Assembly (NCBI RefSeq): GCF_014694375.1
Contig: NZ_JAAUWW010000015.1
Location: forward strand, 41,257 to 105,256
Length of the DNA stretch: 64,000 bases
Direction: 5' to 3'
Origin: Vibrio sp. S17_S38
GTDB lineage: Bacteria; Pseudomonadota; Gammaproteobacteria; Enterobacterales; Vibrionaceae
Part shown: piece by piece, positions 46,146 to 54,626 of the stretch
Layout of the letters: the number at the start of each line of letters is the position of its first letter
Position numbering within the stretch: the stretch's first letter is position 1
Notes under the pieces: generated by a model
Told to the model about the DNA's origin: nothing
The model's input: only the letters and a program-made list of their open reading frames with translations
The model's database searches: none
Program-made: the position numbers and the translations under genes

Positions 46146-47090
46146 TCAGAAAAATTTCAGCCACTTGAGTAAGCAAAGTTCAATGACCAGAGTGATCACC
46201 AAGCCAATACAAAAGAAACCGAATGCAGTTGGGCTATCGACTCCCGGCATGCCGCCAATATTTATCCCAAGCAAACCCGTTAAAAATCCTAACGGTAAAA
46301 ATATTGCCGCAACAATCGTAAATAAATAAGTATTACGGTTCATCTTTTCAGCTTGCTCTTGCTCAAGCTCGGACTTCATAACTTGAATCTGTTCTAAATA
46401 AAAGTCCATCGATTCCGTTACCCGAGTACTGGTATCAAGTACGTTCCAACTGTGACTTTCCACTGAGCTAATCTCTGGTATATCAGCTTCAACTAAATCG
46501 TTTATAGCATATTGCTGAGGTTTCAAAAAACGTCTCAACTTCAAAATTCGTTTATGGATAACTTGTAATTCACTGCCATCATAATCAGAGTCATCTAACT
46601 CAAATAACTGGGCTTCTATTTGATTTAAAAACTTCTCAATATTGAGGTTTAACCCTGCAATAATTCCCATGAGCAGATCAGGTAATTGCTTCGGCCCTTC
46701 TTTTTTTAGTAACGCGCTACGAATACTGTTAATGGTTCGTGACGACATTTTATTGGTACTAATAAGAGCGTTATCCTTCCAAAACATGCGAATACTAAGC
46801 ATGTCGTCTGGTTTTGCTCCTTCATTTAGGTTTACCCCGCGTAAAATCAGCAAAAAAGAGCCATCGTCATAGCGCTCAAATCGAGGGCGTGTGTCGTCCC
46901 TTAATAAACTATGGATAATACTCGGTTCAATTTGGTTAAATTGCAGCCATTTTCGCAAAGACGCAGCCTCTCGATGACAATGATACCAATTGCCCGACTG
47001 AATTTTCGATTCATGTACATTCTCGGGTTTAATTTGTTGCGATTCGCCATCATCAAAATACCATTGATCAATCAGAAAGTTGTCTGTCAT
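46146..47090 (-). CDS. zntB: Zinc transporter ZntB (CorA family)
   Basis: A 314-residue CorA-superfamily channel/transporter. A large N-terminal soluble domain (residues ~1-250) ends in the long helix MNRNTYLFTIVAAIFLPLGFLTGLLGINIGGMPG, where GIN replaces the GMN signature of CorA, as in ZntB. The second membrane helix is FFCIGLVITLVIELCLLKWL. The start at 47090 follows GGAAATCACA; an ATG four codons upstream lacks a site. ZntB moves zinc across the inner membrane, apparently proton-coupled. Confidence 0.93.
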   Translation of the reverse strand: MTDNFLIDQWYFDDGESQQIKPENVHESKIQSGNWYHCHREAASLRKWLQFNQIEPSIIHSLLRDDTRPRFERYDDGSFLLILRGVNLNEGAKPDDMLSIRMFWKDNALISTNKMSSRTINSIRSALLKKEGPKQLPDLLMGIIAGLNLNIEKFLNQIEAQLFELDDSDYDGSELQVIHKRILKLRRFLKPQQYAINDLVEADIPEISSVESHSWNVLDTSTRVTESMDFYLEQIQVMKSELEQEQAEKMNRNTYLFTIVAAIFLPLGFLTGLLGINIGGMPGVDSPTAFGFFCIGLVITLVIELCLLKWLKFF

Positions 47091-47243
47091 TGTGATTTCC
47101 ATATTAAATATATTTTCTCTATTAATGCAGAGCTTTTGCCTACACGCAAGGTTTTGTTAGCAGATAATCATGTCAATATAATTGCTTGTATGCTCGACTA
47201 AAACGTTTAGAGTATTGGCACTATAAAGGAGTCGCTTCTCGCT

Positions 47244-47999
47244 ATGAAAAAATTTATCGTTCGAAAGATAAAAATTGGAATGTTATTTATTATCCCTTTG
47301 GTTATCGCCAGCTGGGTTGTGAACGCTGTTGTCCAGTTTATGGATGGCACCGTTGGTTATCTTCTTCCTGATGAATATCGCAATCAATTCACGACAGTAT
47401 GGGGTTTTGGCTTTATTGCTGCGCTCATTTTAATGCTCATCATTGGTATTATCTTTGACGGTAAACTTCAACGGAATTTCTATGAATGGTTATCAGATAA
47501 AACCATCAATCGTATTCCGGGATTTGGCATTATCCATAATTCAACCAAACAAATCATGGAAGCATTGACCTCCGATGAATCACCATTTAAAAAACCTGCA
47601 TTTTGCCGATCTTGGTCAGGGGAAAACTCACGAGAAATAGTGTTTGATTTAGGCCCAACTTGGATCATACCGAATAAAAATGGCGACATGTTCTTAGCCG
47701 ATGATGGAAAATGTTACCCATTACCTGAAGAAGGTTATCATGTGGTTTTTGTGCCTCAAGCTATCAACCTGTCAAATGGCTATGTGCGCTTTGAAAAAGT
47801 GGAAGATTTACAACATATCGAACACCTTGCCGTTGAGCAACTGACCGCAACACTTATTTCATGTGGTCTCACACTGCCGAAAAAGCCAAATGATGCTTTA
47901 GGCCAAATTTTAAAAAATGAACGTGAAATGCAAGACGCGATTCACCAGTGGAAAACCAATCAAGAAACAGCATTAAAGAAAGCACATAATGATACATAG
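47244..47999 (+). CDS. DUF502 family inner membrane protein
   Basis: A 251-residue protein with two N-terminal membrane segments (about residues 11-31 and 50-73) and a soluble C-terminal domain. FGIIHNSTKQIMEAL, REIVFDLGPTWIIPNK and YHVVFVPQAINLSNGYVRF-type segments agree with the DUF502 family. Function of the family is unknown in bacteria. AAAGGAGTCGCTTCTCGCT precedes the ATG. It diverges from zntB and ends at a strong terminator. Confidence 0.88.
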   Translation: MKKFIVRKIKIGMLFIIPLVIASWVVNAVVQFMDGTVGYLLPDEYRNQFTTVWGFGFIAALILMLIIGIIFDGKLQRNFYEWLSDKTINRIPGFGIIHNSTKQIMEALTSDESPFKKPAFCRSWSGENSREIVFDLGPTWIIPNKNGDMFLADDGKCYPLPEEGYHVVFVPQAINLSNGYVRFEKVEDLQHIEHLAVEQLTATLISCGLTLPKKPNDALGQILKNEREMQDAIHQWKTNQETALKKAHNDT

Positions 48000-48063
48000 T
48001 TTATAGATGCATGATTTATAGATACGTAGTTTATTGAATAATCAGGTTTGTATGTGACATAAA

Positions 48064-48099
48064 AAACCACCGTCACTTCAAAATGACGGTGGTTTTGTT
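48064..48099 (+). terminator. Rho-independent terminator after the DUF502 gene
   Basis: Perfect 12-bp stem AAACCACCGTCA / TGACGGTGGTTT with an 8-base loop, then TTTGTTT on the plus strand. The A-rich left flank lets it work for the opposite strand as well. Confidence 0.9.
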
Positions 48100-48180
48100 T
48101 ATCTATTATTACCGAGAAAAGAGATATTGAATATCAACGGCTCTTTTTATTTAAAAACAGGTTCTATTGCAAAGCTACTT

Positions 48181-48792
48181 CTATTGAAAAGCCGGACGTT
48201 GTGATACTTGTTCAAACCAACGTGTGATATTCGGGTAATCGCTTAAAGCATCAATTTCTAAAGCTTTCAAACATACAATCCCAACGAATAAGAACCCCGT
48301 AATATCTGCAACACTTAACTTATCGCCAGCAATAAATTGGTGTGAAGATAGCTGCTTATCAAGCTTTGGCAAAAATTCTTGTACACGAAGTTTTGATTCA
48401 ACCCCCCACGCTTTCACACAACGTTCACGGTCACTATAAACACCCGATAAATTTCTGAATGCTTGGAAGCCCGCATATAATCCGTCCAACTCCACAATGC
48501 GTTGCCACATTTCAACTAAACCGGCTTCAACAGGTGTTTTGCCAAAAAGCGTTAAATCTCCTTTTTTCTCAGCAAGATAGCGACAAATCGCGATCGTTTA
48601 ACTGATACAAGTACCATCATCCAACTCCAGCATAGGCACTTTGCCAGTAATACTTTTGGCTAAATATTCTTCATTGAGGTTTTCGCCTGCTCTAACATCA
48701 AGCTGAACGGTTTCCAGTTCAACACCCAATTCTTTTAAAAATATTCCAACACGACGAGAACTTGGGTTTGGTGCAAACTCGTATAATTTCAT
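48181..48792 (-). pseudogene. Glutathione S-transferase gene interrupted by one nonsense codon
   Basis: The 204-codon frame reads as a complete GST: N-terminal thioredoxin-like domain MKLYEFAPNPSSRRVGIFL, the glutathione-binding VPMLELDDGTCIS, then a TAA at 48598-48600, then without frame change TIAICRYLAEKKGDLTLFG and the helical C-terminal domain (QFIAGDKLSVADITGFLF with the conserved N-cap Asp). Family logic expects Glu in the SE-T-I-A-I-C motif at the stop, a single G to T change from GAA. Without read-through the protein would be truncated at 64 residues; a Met after the break could allow only the C-terminal domain. Confidence 0.9.
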
Positions 48793-48853
48793 TCTTATAG
48801 CATCCTTTTCTTGAATGGAAATGTTTCACAACCAAGCATAACAGAATTAGAAA

Positions 48854-49843
48854 TCAACCGCGTAAAATTCCTTCAATTTGAGAAAGTTCTTGTACACTAA
48901 ACTCTTGATTAGCAAGCATCTGGACCGCATCGGTAATTTGCTGCTTCTTACTTGCGCCAATTAAAACTGAAGTTACACTTTTATGATGTAGCACCCAAGC
49001 TAACGCCATTTGTGCCATCGTTTGACCACGTTGCTGGGCGATAGCATTTAACTGAAGAACTTTACCTCGCTCCGCTTCAACAGTTTCAACATTCAAATGA
49101 ATACTGCTGCTTGCTGCGCGTGAATCGCTTGGAATACCTTGCAAATAACGATCGGTTAATCGTCCACCCGCTAATGGAGAAAATGGAATACAACCCACTC
49201 CATTATCGCCTAGAACATCCAATAAACCATTTTCTGGAGTACGTTCAAACATCGAAAACTTAGGCTGATGAATCAAGCACGGTGTTCCCATTTTTTTTAG
49301 CATTTCAATTGCTTGTTGTGCCAATTCCGCAGGGTAATTTGAAATACCAACATATAGCGCTTTGCCTTGGCGCACGATTAAATCCAATGCACTCATAGTT
49401 TCTTCTAATGGCGTATCAAGATCTGGGCGATGATGATAGAAAATATCAACATAATCGAGATTCATACGTTTCAAACTCTGATTTAAGCTCGACACTAAAT
49501 ATTTTTTTGAGCCAAAATCACCATAAGGACCATCCCACATGGTGTAACCCGCTTTGCTAGAAATAACTAATTCATCACGGTAAGGGCGTAAGTCTTTTTT
49601 CAAAACACGACCAAAATTTTCTTCTGCGCTGCCCGGTGGCGGCCCGTAGTTATTGGCTAAATCAAAGTGAGTAATACCTAAATCAAAGGCATGTAAAATA
49701 AGATCACGGCTGTTTGAAAACTGATTAATATCCCCAAAATTATGCCAAAGACCTAGCGATACCGCCGGAAGTTTTAAACCACTCTTCCCACAACGATTGT
49801 ATTGCATTGAAGTATAGCGTTCAGGGTTTGCGATATAAGACAT
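48854..49843 (-). CDS. Aldo/keto reductase (YghZ-like)
   Basis: A 329-residue TIM-barrel NADPH-dependent reductase. The catalytic tetrad positions are visible: DLANNYGPPPGSAEENFGR (Asp and Tyr), ISSKAGYTMW (Lys) and DIFYHHRPD (His). The NADPH-binding end reads TSVLIGASKKQQITDAV. The N-terminal block YNRCGKSGLKLPAVSLGLWHNFGD is that of E. coli YghZ (L-glyceraldehyde 3-phosphate reductase) and potassium-channel beta-subunit relatives. Methylglyoxal or aldehyde detoxification is plausible. It is next to the broken GST gene on the same strand. Confidence 0.93.
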   Translation of the reverse strand: MSYIANPERYTSMQYNRCGKSGLKLPAVSLGLWHNFGDINQFSNSRDLILHAFDLGITHFDLANNYGPPPGSAEENFGRVLKKDLRPYRDELVISSKAGYTMWDGPYGDFGSKKYLVSSLNQSLKRMNLDYVDIFYHHRPDLDTPLEETMSALDLIVRQGKALYVGISNYPAELAQQAIEMLKKMGTPCLIHQPKFSMFERTPENGLLDVLGDNGVGCIPFSPLAGGRLTDRYLQGIPSDSRAASSSIHLNVETVEAERGKVLQLNAIAQQRGQTMAQMALAWVLHHKSVTSVLIGASKKQQITDAVQMLANQEFSVQELSQIEGILRG

Positions 49844-50090
49844 GATTGCTCCAGTTATTGTTGAGATCCCATTACCTTAATCTTATCTTCCGTTTTTTTC
49901 TTGGCGGTTCATCACAAACACTCACCTAAATGTTAACGTTTACATTGCAATGATGTAAGGGTTAACAATGCAGTTCGAGTTAATGAGAATATCCATAAAA
50001 TCGTCATTAGCATGATGCTTTGTTTTTGTGATTATTTACAGCTATTCGGATAAACTCCCTATATAAGTCATTCAAAATAAGGATTATTAG

Positions 50091-51173
50091 ATGAGCGACG
50101 ATAAAAATAGCTGCCAATATTTTCTAGCGGGTCATGCAACCAAAACCGCGGCTCAAGATTTTTTGGCACTGTCTCGTTGGTGTGAAAAAAATGATATTGA
50201 ACATGATGTGTATGGTAGCGGAGAGGCTCTACAGGCATTCGAACAAGAAATTGCACAACTGCTTGGCTTTGAAGCAGGATTATTTGTGATCACAGGAACC
50301 ATGGCACAAGCGGTGGTTTTAGATGCGGTATGTGAGCAAGTCTCGAACCCTGTAGTGGCAATGCATTCTAGCTGTCATATCAATAAACATGAAGCCCAAA
50401 ACTTTCAATTCTTACGACGCTTCACTGCACTCCCAACTGGTGATGCGTATCAACCTTGGCTAACTTCAGATTTAGCCAGCCACGCCGATAATATTACTGC
50501 TGCTGTTTATGAATTACCTATGCGCGAAATTGGTGGTCAACTACCACAGTGGGAGCAACTTCAAGATATAAAAGACCATTGCCAGCAACATGACATTCAT
50601 TTACACATGGATGGCGCTCGTTTGTGGGAGGCTGCCGCTTATTATGGCAAAACTCATGCTGAAATCGCCGATGGATTTCAATCTGTTTATGTTTCTTTTT
50701 ATAAAGGCATTGGTGCATTTGCTGGCGCAATGTTACTCGGTAAGCAGACTTTGATTGATAAAGCTCGCATTCGAGTGAAACGCGAAGGTGGCAATGTCTT
50801 TAAACGTTCGCCTTATGCTTTTTCAGCAATGATGCAATTTGAGCAACGATTAGAGCAAATGCCTGCTTTATTTGACCGGACTCAACAGCTTTACCTATTA
50901 CTACAAAAATACAGTCCAAGCTTGCAGCTCAATCCGAGCGCACCACAATCCAATATACTACATGTTCATTTATCGATGAATGTAGATGAAGCAGAAAAAA
51001 TGCGTTCTAAATTAGCTCATGAGCTGGGTATTTGGTTGTGTAATGGTTTTCAGGTCGGGCAGCTACCAAATAGCTGTTATTTTGAATGGTATGTTGGCGA
51101 TAATGCTCTAAATTTAAGTGATGAGATCATCATTCAGGCGCTTGAGTTTGTGCATAAGTTTAATCAAAAATAA
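50091..51173 (+). CDS. Threonine aldolase / beta-eliminating lyase family PLP enzyme
   Basis: A 360-residue fold-type I PLP protein. Family marks are DVYGSGEALQAFEQEIAQLLG at the N-terminus, GTMAQAVVLDAVC, the cofactor-aspartate block LHMDGARLWEAA and the PLP lysine in VSFYKGIGAFAGAML. It therefore belongs to the low-specificity L-threonine aldolase group, but the usual DGDTRTxPT N-terminal motif is absent, so a divergent beta-eliminating lyase is equally possible. AATAAGGATTATTAG precedes the ATG. Monocistronic with a terminator. Confidence 0.85.
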   Translation: MSDDKNSCQYFLAGHATKTAAQDFLALSRWCEKNDIEHDVYGSGEALQAFEQEIAQLLGFEAGLFVITGTMAQAVVLDAVCEQVSNPVVAMHSSCHINKHEAQNFQFLRRFTALPTGDAYQPWLTSDLASHADNITAAVYELPMREIGGQLPQWEQLQDIKDHCQQHDIHLHMDGARLWEAAAYYGKTHAEIADGFQSVYVSFYKGIGAFAGAMLLGKQTLIDKARIRVKREGGNVFKRSPYAFSAMMQFEQRLEQMPALFDRTQQLYLLLQKYSPSLQLNPSAPQSNILHVHLSMNVDEAEKMRSKLAHELGIWLCNGFQVGQLPNSCYFEWYVGDNALNLSDEIIIQALEFVHKFNQK

Positions 51174-51183
51174 TCAGTCACAA

Positions 51184-51212
51184 AAAAGCCTCAGATAACT
51201 GAGGCTCATTTA
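51184..51212 (+). terminator. Terminator after the aldolase-family gene
   Basis: Perfect 7-bp stem GCCTCAG / CTGAGGC with a 4-base loop; a T-poor tail (TCATTTATG) follows on the plus strand and an A-rich run precedes it, so it may also serve the opposite strand. Confidence 0.65.
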
Positions 51213-51223
51213 TGTAATTTATT

Positions 51224-51350
51224 TATACCCAAAGTAATTGAAGTTGCAGTGAGGCGGCAAGCAAGTGAAGCCCCGTGAGCTTAGTTCACTAAGTGAGTGG
51301 GGTGAACGAGCGTAGCCAACAAAGCTGCAGCTTCAGGTAAGACGGGTATA
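51224..51350 (+). repeat. ERIC (IRU) palindromic element, copy 1
   Basis: A 127-bp imperfect palindrome with the ERIC landmarks: ends TATACCC / GGGTATA, central AAGTGAGTGGGGTGAACGAGCG and AAGCAAGTGAAGCCCCGTGAGC (short quotes of the conserved arms), and GCCAACAAAGCTGCAGCTTC. Its length equals the classic ERIC size. It lies between the aldolase-family gene and yaiL, ending 15 bases from the yaiL stop codon, so it is present in the 3' end of the yaiL message. Confidence 0.93.
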
Positions 51351-51365
51351 TATCTGTTTAAGGAA

Positions 51366-51905
51366 TTACCACATCAAATCATCGGGTACGACGAAATCTG
51401 CGTATGGGTCGTCTTCATCTTGTTCTTCTTTGCTTAATACATTGTTCAGCACAATCGTATTTTCATCGCGCAGGGCAATTTTATCCGCCACGCTTGCTGG
51501 AATAATCGCGTACTCTTCTTCTTCACCACTTTTTGCCACATAACGTGCAATCGCCAATCGGCCTTTCGTGAGTTCTGCTTGCGTTTCTTTATCAACGTAA
51601 AGCTTTTTAACTGTAGTACCATCGGTAAAGTTATAGCCAATCTCACCATCACGAATCGTAATTCGGTTCATCTCAATAAGCTGTTTGACTTGCGCTTTCA
51701 TTTCTTTCGACAGTGTGGCTTCTTTTTGCTGAGCACTTAATGCTTTATCACGCTCAATTTGCGCTTGTTTATTCACTTCAACCGCTTCGCGCGCTTCACG
51801 TGCTTGGACGCGTGATTTTTTAGATGTTTTTTTTGCTTTTGCCAATTTTTTGCTGTTCACCAAACCAGCTTTCAGCATTTGTTCTTGAAGAGTTAATTTA
51901 GCCAT
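51366..51905 (-). CDS. yaiL: DUF2058 domain protein YaiL
   Basis: A 179-residue protein, the same length as E. coli YaiL. It has the family start MAKLTLQEQMLKAGLVNSKK, a Lys/Arg/Gln-rich helical region (about 20-85), the block QLIEMNRITIRDGEIGYNFTDG, EYAIIPASVADKIA and the C-terminal DEDDPYADF followed by VPDDLMW. Described in the literature only as a conserved nucleoprotein-like protein; exact function unknown. Its 3' end abuts the ERIC element. Confidence 0.93.
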   Translation of the reverse strand: MAKLTLQEQMLKAGLVNSKKLAKAKKTSKKSRVQAREAREAVEVNKQAQIERDKALSAQQKEATLSKEMKAQVKQLIEMNRITIRDGEIGYNFTDGTTVKKLYVDKETQAELTKGRLAIARYVAKSGEEEEYAIIPASVADKIALRDENTIVLNNVLSKEEQDEDDPYADFVVPDDLMW

Positions 51906-52051
51906 AATGAGTTCAGGTGCTCTCTAAGTCTTAATTGAAAATATTCTGTCGGCAATTATACCTGTAATTTTTAGCAAGGTGCAGATTATTAAGATCAATA
52001 GATGAGGTTAACTATGCTAGAATACGGCGCGATTAATTATTTGAGGTTCAC

Positions 52052-52618
52052 ATGTCTATTCCTACTTTTGCAGAGATTGAATCTCAAGTAGAACAATGGC
52101 TGATCGATGTCGTAATTGGATTAAATTTATGTCCTTTTGCCGCCAAGCCGCAACGAAATGAACAAATTCGTATCTTTGTATCCGATGCTCAAGTAGAAGA
52201 AACGTTACTCGAAGATGTGTTTCAAGAGTTCACTCGTTTAGCACAAACCGATGTGAAAGAATTAGAAACCACCTTAGTCGTGATCCCGAAAATGCTCAGT
52301 GATTTCGATAATTACAACTTCTTTTTAGATTGGGTAGATGCTCTACTCAAGCAAGAACAATGGGAAGGTATTTTCCAAGTGGCGACTTTTCATCCCGATT
52401 ATTGTTTTGCAGGCGCAAGCCCAGATGATGCGGAAAATTTAACTAATCGCGCCCCCTATCCTGTTCTACACTTAATTCGTGAAGACAGCATGGCAAAAGC
52501 CGTTAAGCATTACCCTAATCCGGAAGCAATACCCGATACCAATATTGCTCGCGTCGAGGCGTTAAGCGAACAGGAAAAACAGAAATTGTTCCCTTACCTA
52601 TTTAACAATAAAGATTAA
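52052..52618 (+). CDS. DUF1415 family protein
   Basis: A 188-residue soluble protein. Typical family marks are the early block VVIGLNLCPFAAKP, then FLDWVDALL, the conserved TFHPDYCFAGASPDDAENLTNRAPYPVLHLIRE, and the C-terminal PDTNIARVEAL. The function of DUF1415 is unknown; the conserved Cys and His residues suggest a metal or catalytic site. The next gene, a glutaredoxin-like one, starts 9 bases later and is probably cotranscribed. Confidence 0.93.
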   Translation: MSIPTFAEIESQVEQWLIDVVIGLNLCPFAAKPQRNEQIRIFVSDAQVEETLLEDVFQEFTRLAQTDVKELETTLVVIPKMLSDFDNYNFFLDWVDALLKQEQWEGIFQVATFHPDYCFAGASPDDAENLTNRAPYPVLHLIREDSMAKAVKHYPNPEAIPDTNIARVEALSEQEKQKLFPYLFNNKD

Positions 52619-52627
52619 AAGATCACT

Positions 52628-52861
52628 ATGGCGATGAAAAGAGTTGTCTTATACGTGGGAGCAAAATGCCCACACTGCAAAGCCGCAAAAATGTATTTAG
52701 ATTCAAAGGGCATTAAGTACCGTTTGTGTGATGCTCAACTGCAACGCGGCCGTAAAGAATTAGAAGCTATGGGCGCGCGTGGTGTTCCCGTACTAAAAAT
52801 TGGCGATCGCATGATGGCGGGATGGAACGCCGCCAACTTTGATAAGATTTATAACAGCTAA
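52628..52861 (+). CDS. Glutaredoxin-like protein, 77 aa
   Basis: A small thioredoxin-fold protein with the redox motif CPHC (in VGAKCPHCKAAKMYL, about residues 12-17) and the cis-proline block GVPVLKIGDRMMAGWNAANFDKIY. At 77 residues it is the size of NrdH/small glutaredoxins. The active site is CPHC rather than CPYC, so the disulfide partner is uncertain. It is directly behind the DUF1415 gene, hinting at a shared redox function. Confidence 0.88.
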   Translation: MAMKRVVLYVGAKCPHCKAAKMYLDSKGIKYRLCDAQLQRGRKELEAMGARGVPVLKIGDRMMAGWNAANFDKIYNS

Positions 52862-52963
52862 CATGACGTGATGATGAGAAAACAAAAATCACAACCAATT
52901 TGATAACTCGTTAAGCGTAATACTTCGGTTAACGAGCGCATTTATTATTAGGAATAACAAACT

Positions 52964-54361
52964 TTGACTTCAACGACCTCTAACACAGCATTTAATAGCC
53001 TGAACCTTGATAGCGCATTAATCGAGAATTTAGACAGTTTAGGTTATCAATCGATGACACCAATTCAAGCCGACAGCCTACCATTAATGCTGGCTGGCAA
53101 AGATGTAATTGGGCAAGGTAAAACTGGCTCAGGTAAAACAGCCGCATTTGGTTTGGGTTTATTAGCCAACTTAGATGTGAAACGTTTCCGTGTACAAACC
53201 TTAGTATTATGCCCAACCCGTGAACTCGCCGACCAAGTCGCGACTGAGATCCGTAAATTGGCTCGTGGCATTCATAACATCAAAGTATTGACCTTATGTG
53301 GCGGCATGCCATTTGGCCCACAAATTGGTTCGCTTGAACATGGCGCTCATATCCTTGTTGGTACGCCAGGCCGTATTTTGGATCACCTTGATAAAGGTCG
53401 TATTGACTTGTCTGAGCTAAATACGCTAGTTCTTGATGAAGCGGATCGCATGTTAGATATGGGTTTCCAAGACTCATTAGATGCCATTATTGCGGAAGCA
53501 CCAAAAGAGCGTCAGACCTTACTCTTTAGTGCCACTTTCCCACCAGAGATTAAAAAAATTGCTGATCGCATCATGCGCAATCCAGAGCTAGTAAAAGTAG
53601 AAAGCCAACATACTAACACCAGTATCAGCCAGTTTTTCTATGAAGCCGGAAGCTTTGAAGAACGTTTACGCGCCACTCAAATTTTACTGTTAACTCATAA
53701 GCCTGAGTCATCTGTAATTTTCTGTAATACCAAGCGTGAGACACAACAATTAGCCGATGAATTAGAATACAAAGGCTTTGATGTCATCGCTCTACACGGT
53801 GATTTAGAGCAACGCGATCGTGACCAAGCTCTAGTCCGTTTTGCTAACAAAAGCTCATCAATTTTAGTGGCAACCGACGTTGCAGCTCGTGGTTTGGATG
53901 TTGAAAACTTAGATGCTGTGATTAACTTCGAACTGGCTCGTGATGCAGAGATTCACGTTCACCGTATTGGTCGTACTGGCCGCGCAGGCAGCAAAGGCAT
54001 GGCATTTAGCCTATTCTCTGCTAAAGAAATGTTTAAAGTCGCACAAATTGATGAGTACATGGATATCGCGATTTCACCATCGACGCTGCCATCTGCTGAT
54101 GTGTTATCTGATGCGCCTTTCGTGGCTAAAATGGCGACCATTCAAATTGATGGCGGTAAGAAACAAAAAGTTCGTGCAGGTGATATTTTAGGTGCATTAA
54201 CCGGTGGCGAGCAAAGCATCCAAGGTAGCCAAGTCGGTAAGATTAATTTATCCGATATTCGCGCTTATGTAGCAGTACAAAAAGATGTTGCCAAGAAAGC
54301 CCTTAAAATCATTTCAAATGGTAAAATGAAAGGTAAAACCTTCCGAGCTCGTATTATTTAA
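52964..54361 (+). CDS. dbpA: ATP-dependent RNA helicase DbpA
   Basis: A DEAD-box helicase of 465 residues involved in 50S ribosome assembly. Helicase motifs in order: Q-motif GYQSMTPIQADSLP, motif I GQGKTGSGKTAAF, PTRELADQV, GTPGRILDHL, DEAD in LVLDEADRMLD, SATF, and the C-terminal ARGLDVENLDAV and HRIGRTGRAGS. The C-terminal ~75 residues (KKQKVRAGDILGALTGG ... GKMKGKTFRARII) are the DbpA RRM that recognises 23S rRNA hairpin 92. The initiator appears to be TTG at 52964, preceded by TTAGGAATAACAAAC. Confidence 0.95.
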   Translation: MTSTTSNTAFNSLNLDSALIENLDSLGYQSMTPIQADSLPLMLAGKDVIGQGKTGSGKTAAFGLGLLANLDVKRFRVQTLVLCPTRELADQVATEIRKLARGIHNIKVLTLCGGMPFGPQIGSLEHGAHILVGTPGRILDHLDKGRIDLSELNTLVLDEADRMLDMGFQDSLDAIIAEAPKERQTLLFSATFPPEIKKIADRIMRNPELVKVESQHTNTSISQFFYEAGSFEERLRATQILLLTHKPESSVIFCNTKRETQQLADELEYKGFDVIALHGDLEQRDRDQALVRFANKSSSILVATDVAARGLDVENLDAVINFELARDAEIHVHRIGRTGRAGSKGMAFSLFSAKEMFKVAQIDEYMDIAISPSTLPSADVLSDAPFVAKMATIQIDGGKKQKVRAGDILGALTGGEQSIQGSQVGKINLSDIRAYVAVQKDVAKKALKIISNGKMKGKTFRARII

Positions 54362-54380
54362 TTAATATCTAGATGTATTC

Positions 54381-54418
54381 AAACAGCCCTGTGAGTTTTG
54401 CTCACAGGGCTGTTTTGT
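54381..54418 (+). terminator. Rho-independent terminator after dbpA
   Basis: Stem AAACAGCCCTGTGAG / CTCACAGGGCTGTTT (15 bp, perfect) with a 5-base loop, followed by TGTTG on the plus strand. It lies 19 bases after the dbpA stop. Confidence 0.93.
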
Positions 54419-54489
54419 TGTAATAAAGGTTTAGTGTTTTTAAGCGTGAATTGGACAAAAATGCGTTACGCGAGCGATACCGAAGCAAC

Positions 54490-54594
54490 CTATGTGAGGT
54501 ATTTTTCCTCTAACAGAGAAACAACCCACTTTTGTAGCAGATCATCGCTATGCCATACGGCGATAACATCAAACGACGCGGGTGACGTTCTTCT
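54490..54594 (-). pseudogene. Short gene remnant next to the SIR2 island
   Basis: One minus-strand frame reads 34 protein-like codons ending at a TAG: PASFDVIAVWHSDDLLQKW is followed by VVSLLEEKYLT. A stop precedes it in frame and no start or ribosome-binding site exists. I do not recognise the protein; the composition suggests the C-terminus of a real gene that was lost when the neighbouring island formed. Evidence is modest. Confidence 0.3.
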
Positions 54595-54626
54595 TTAGTC
54601 ATTTCTGTCAGTAATGGTATAACTTT

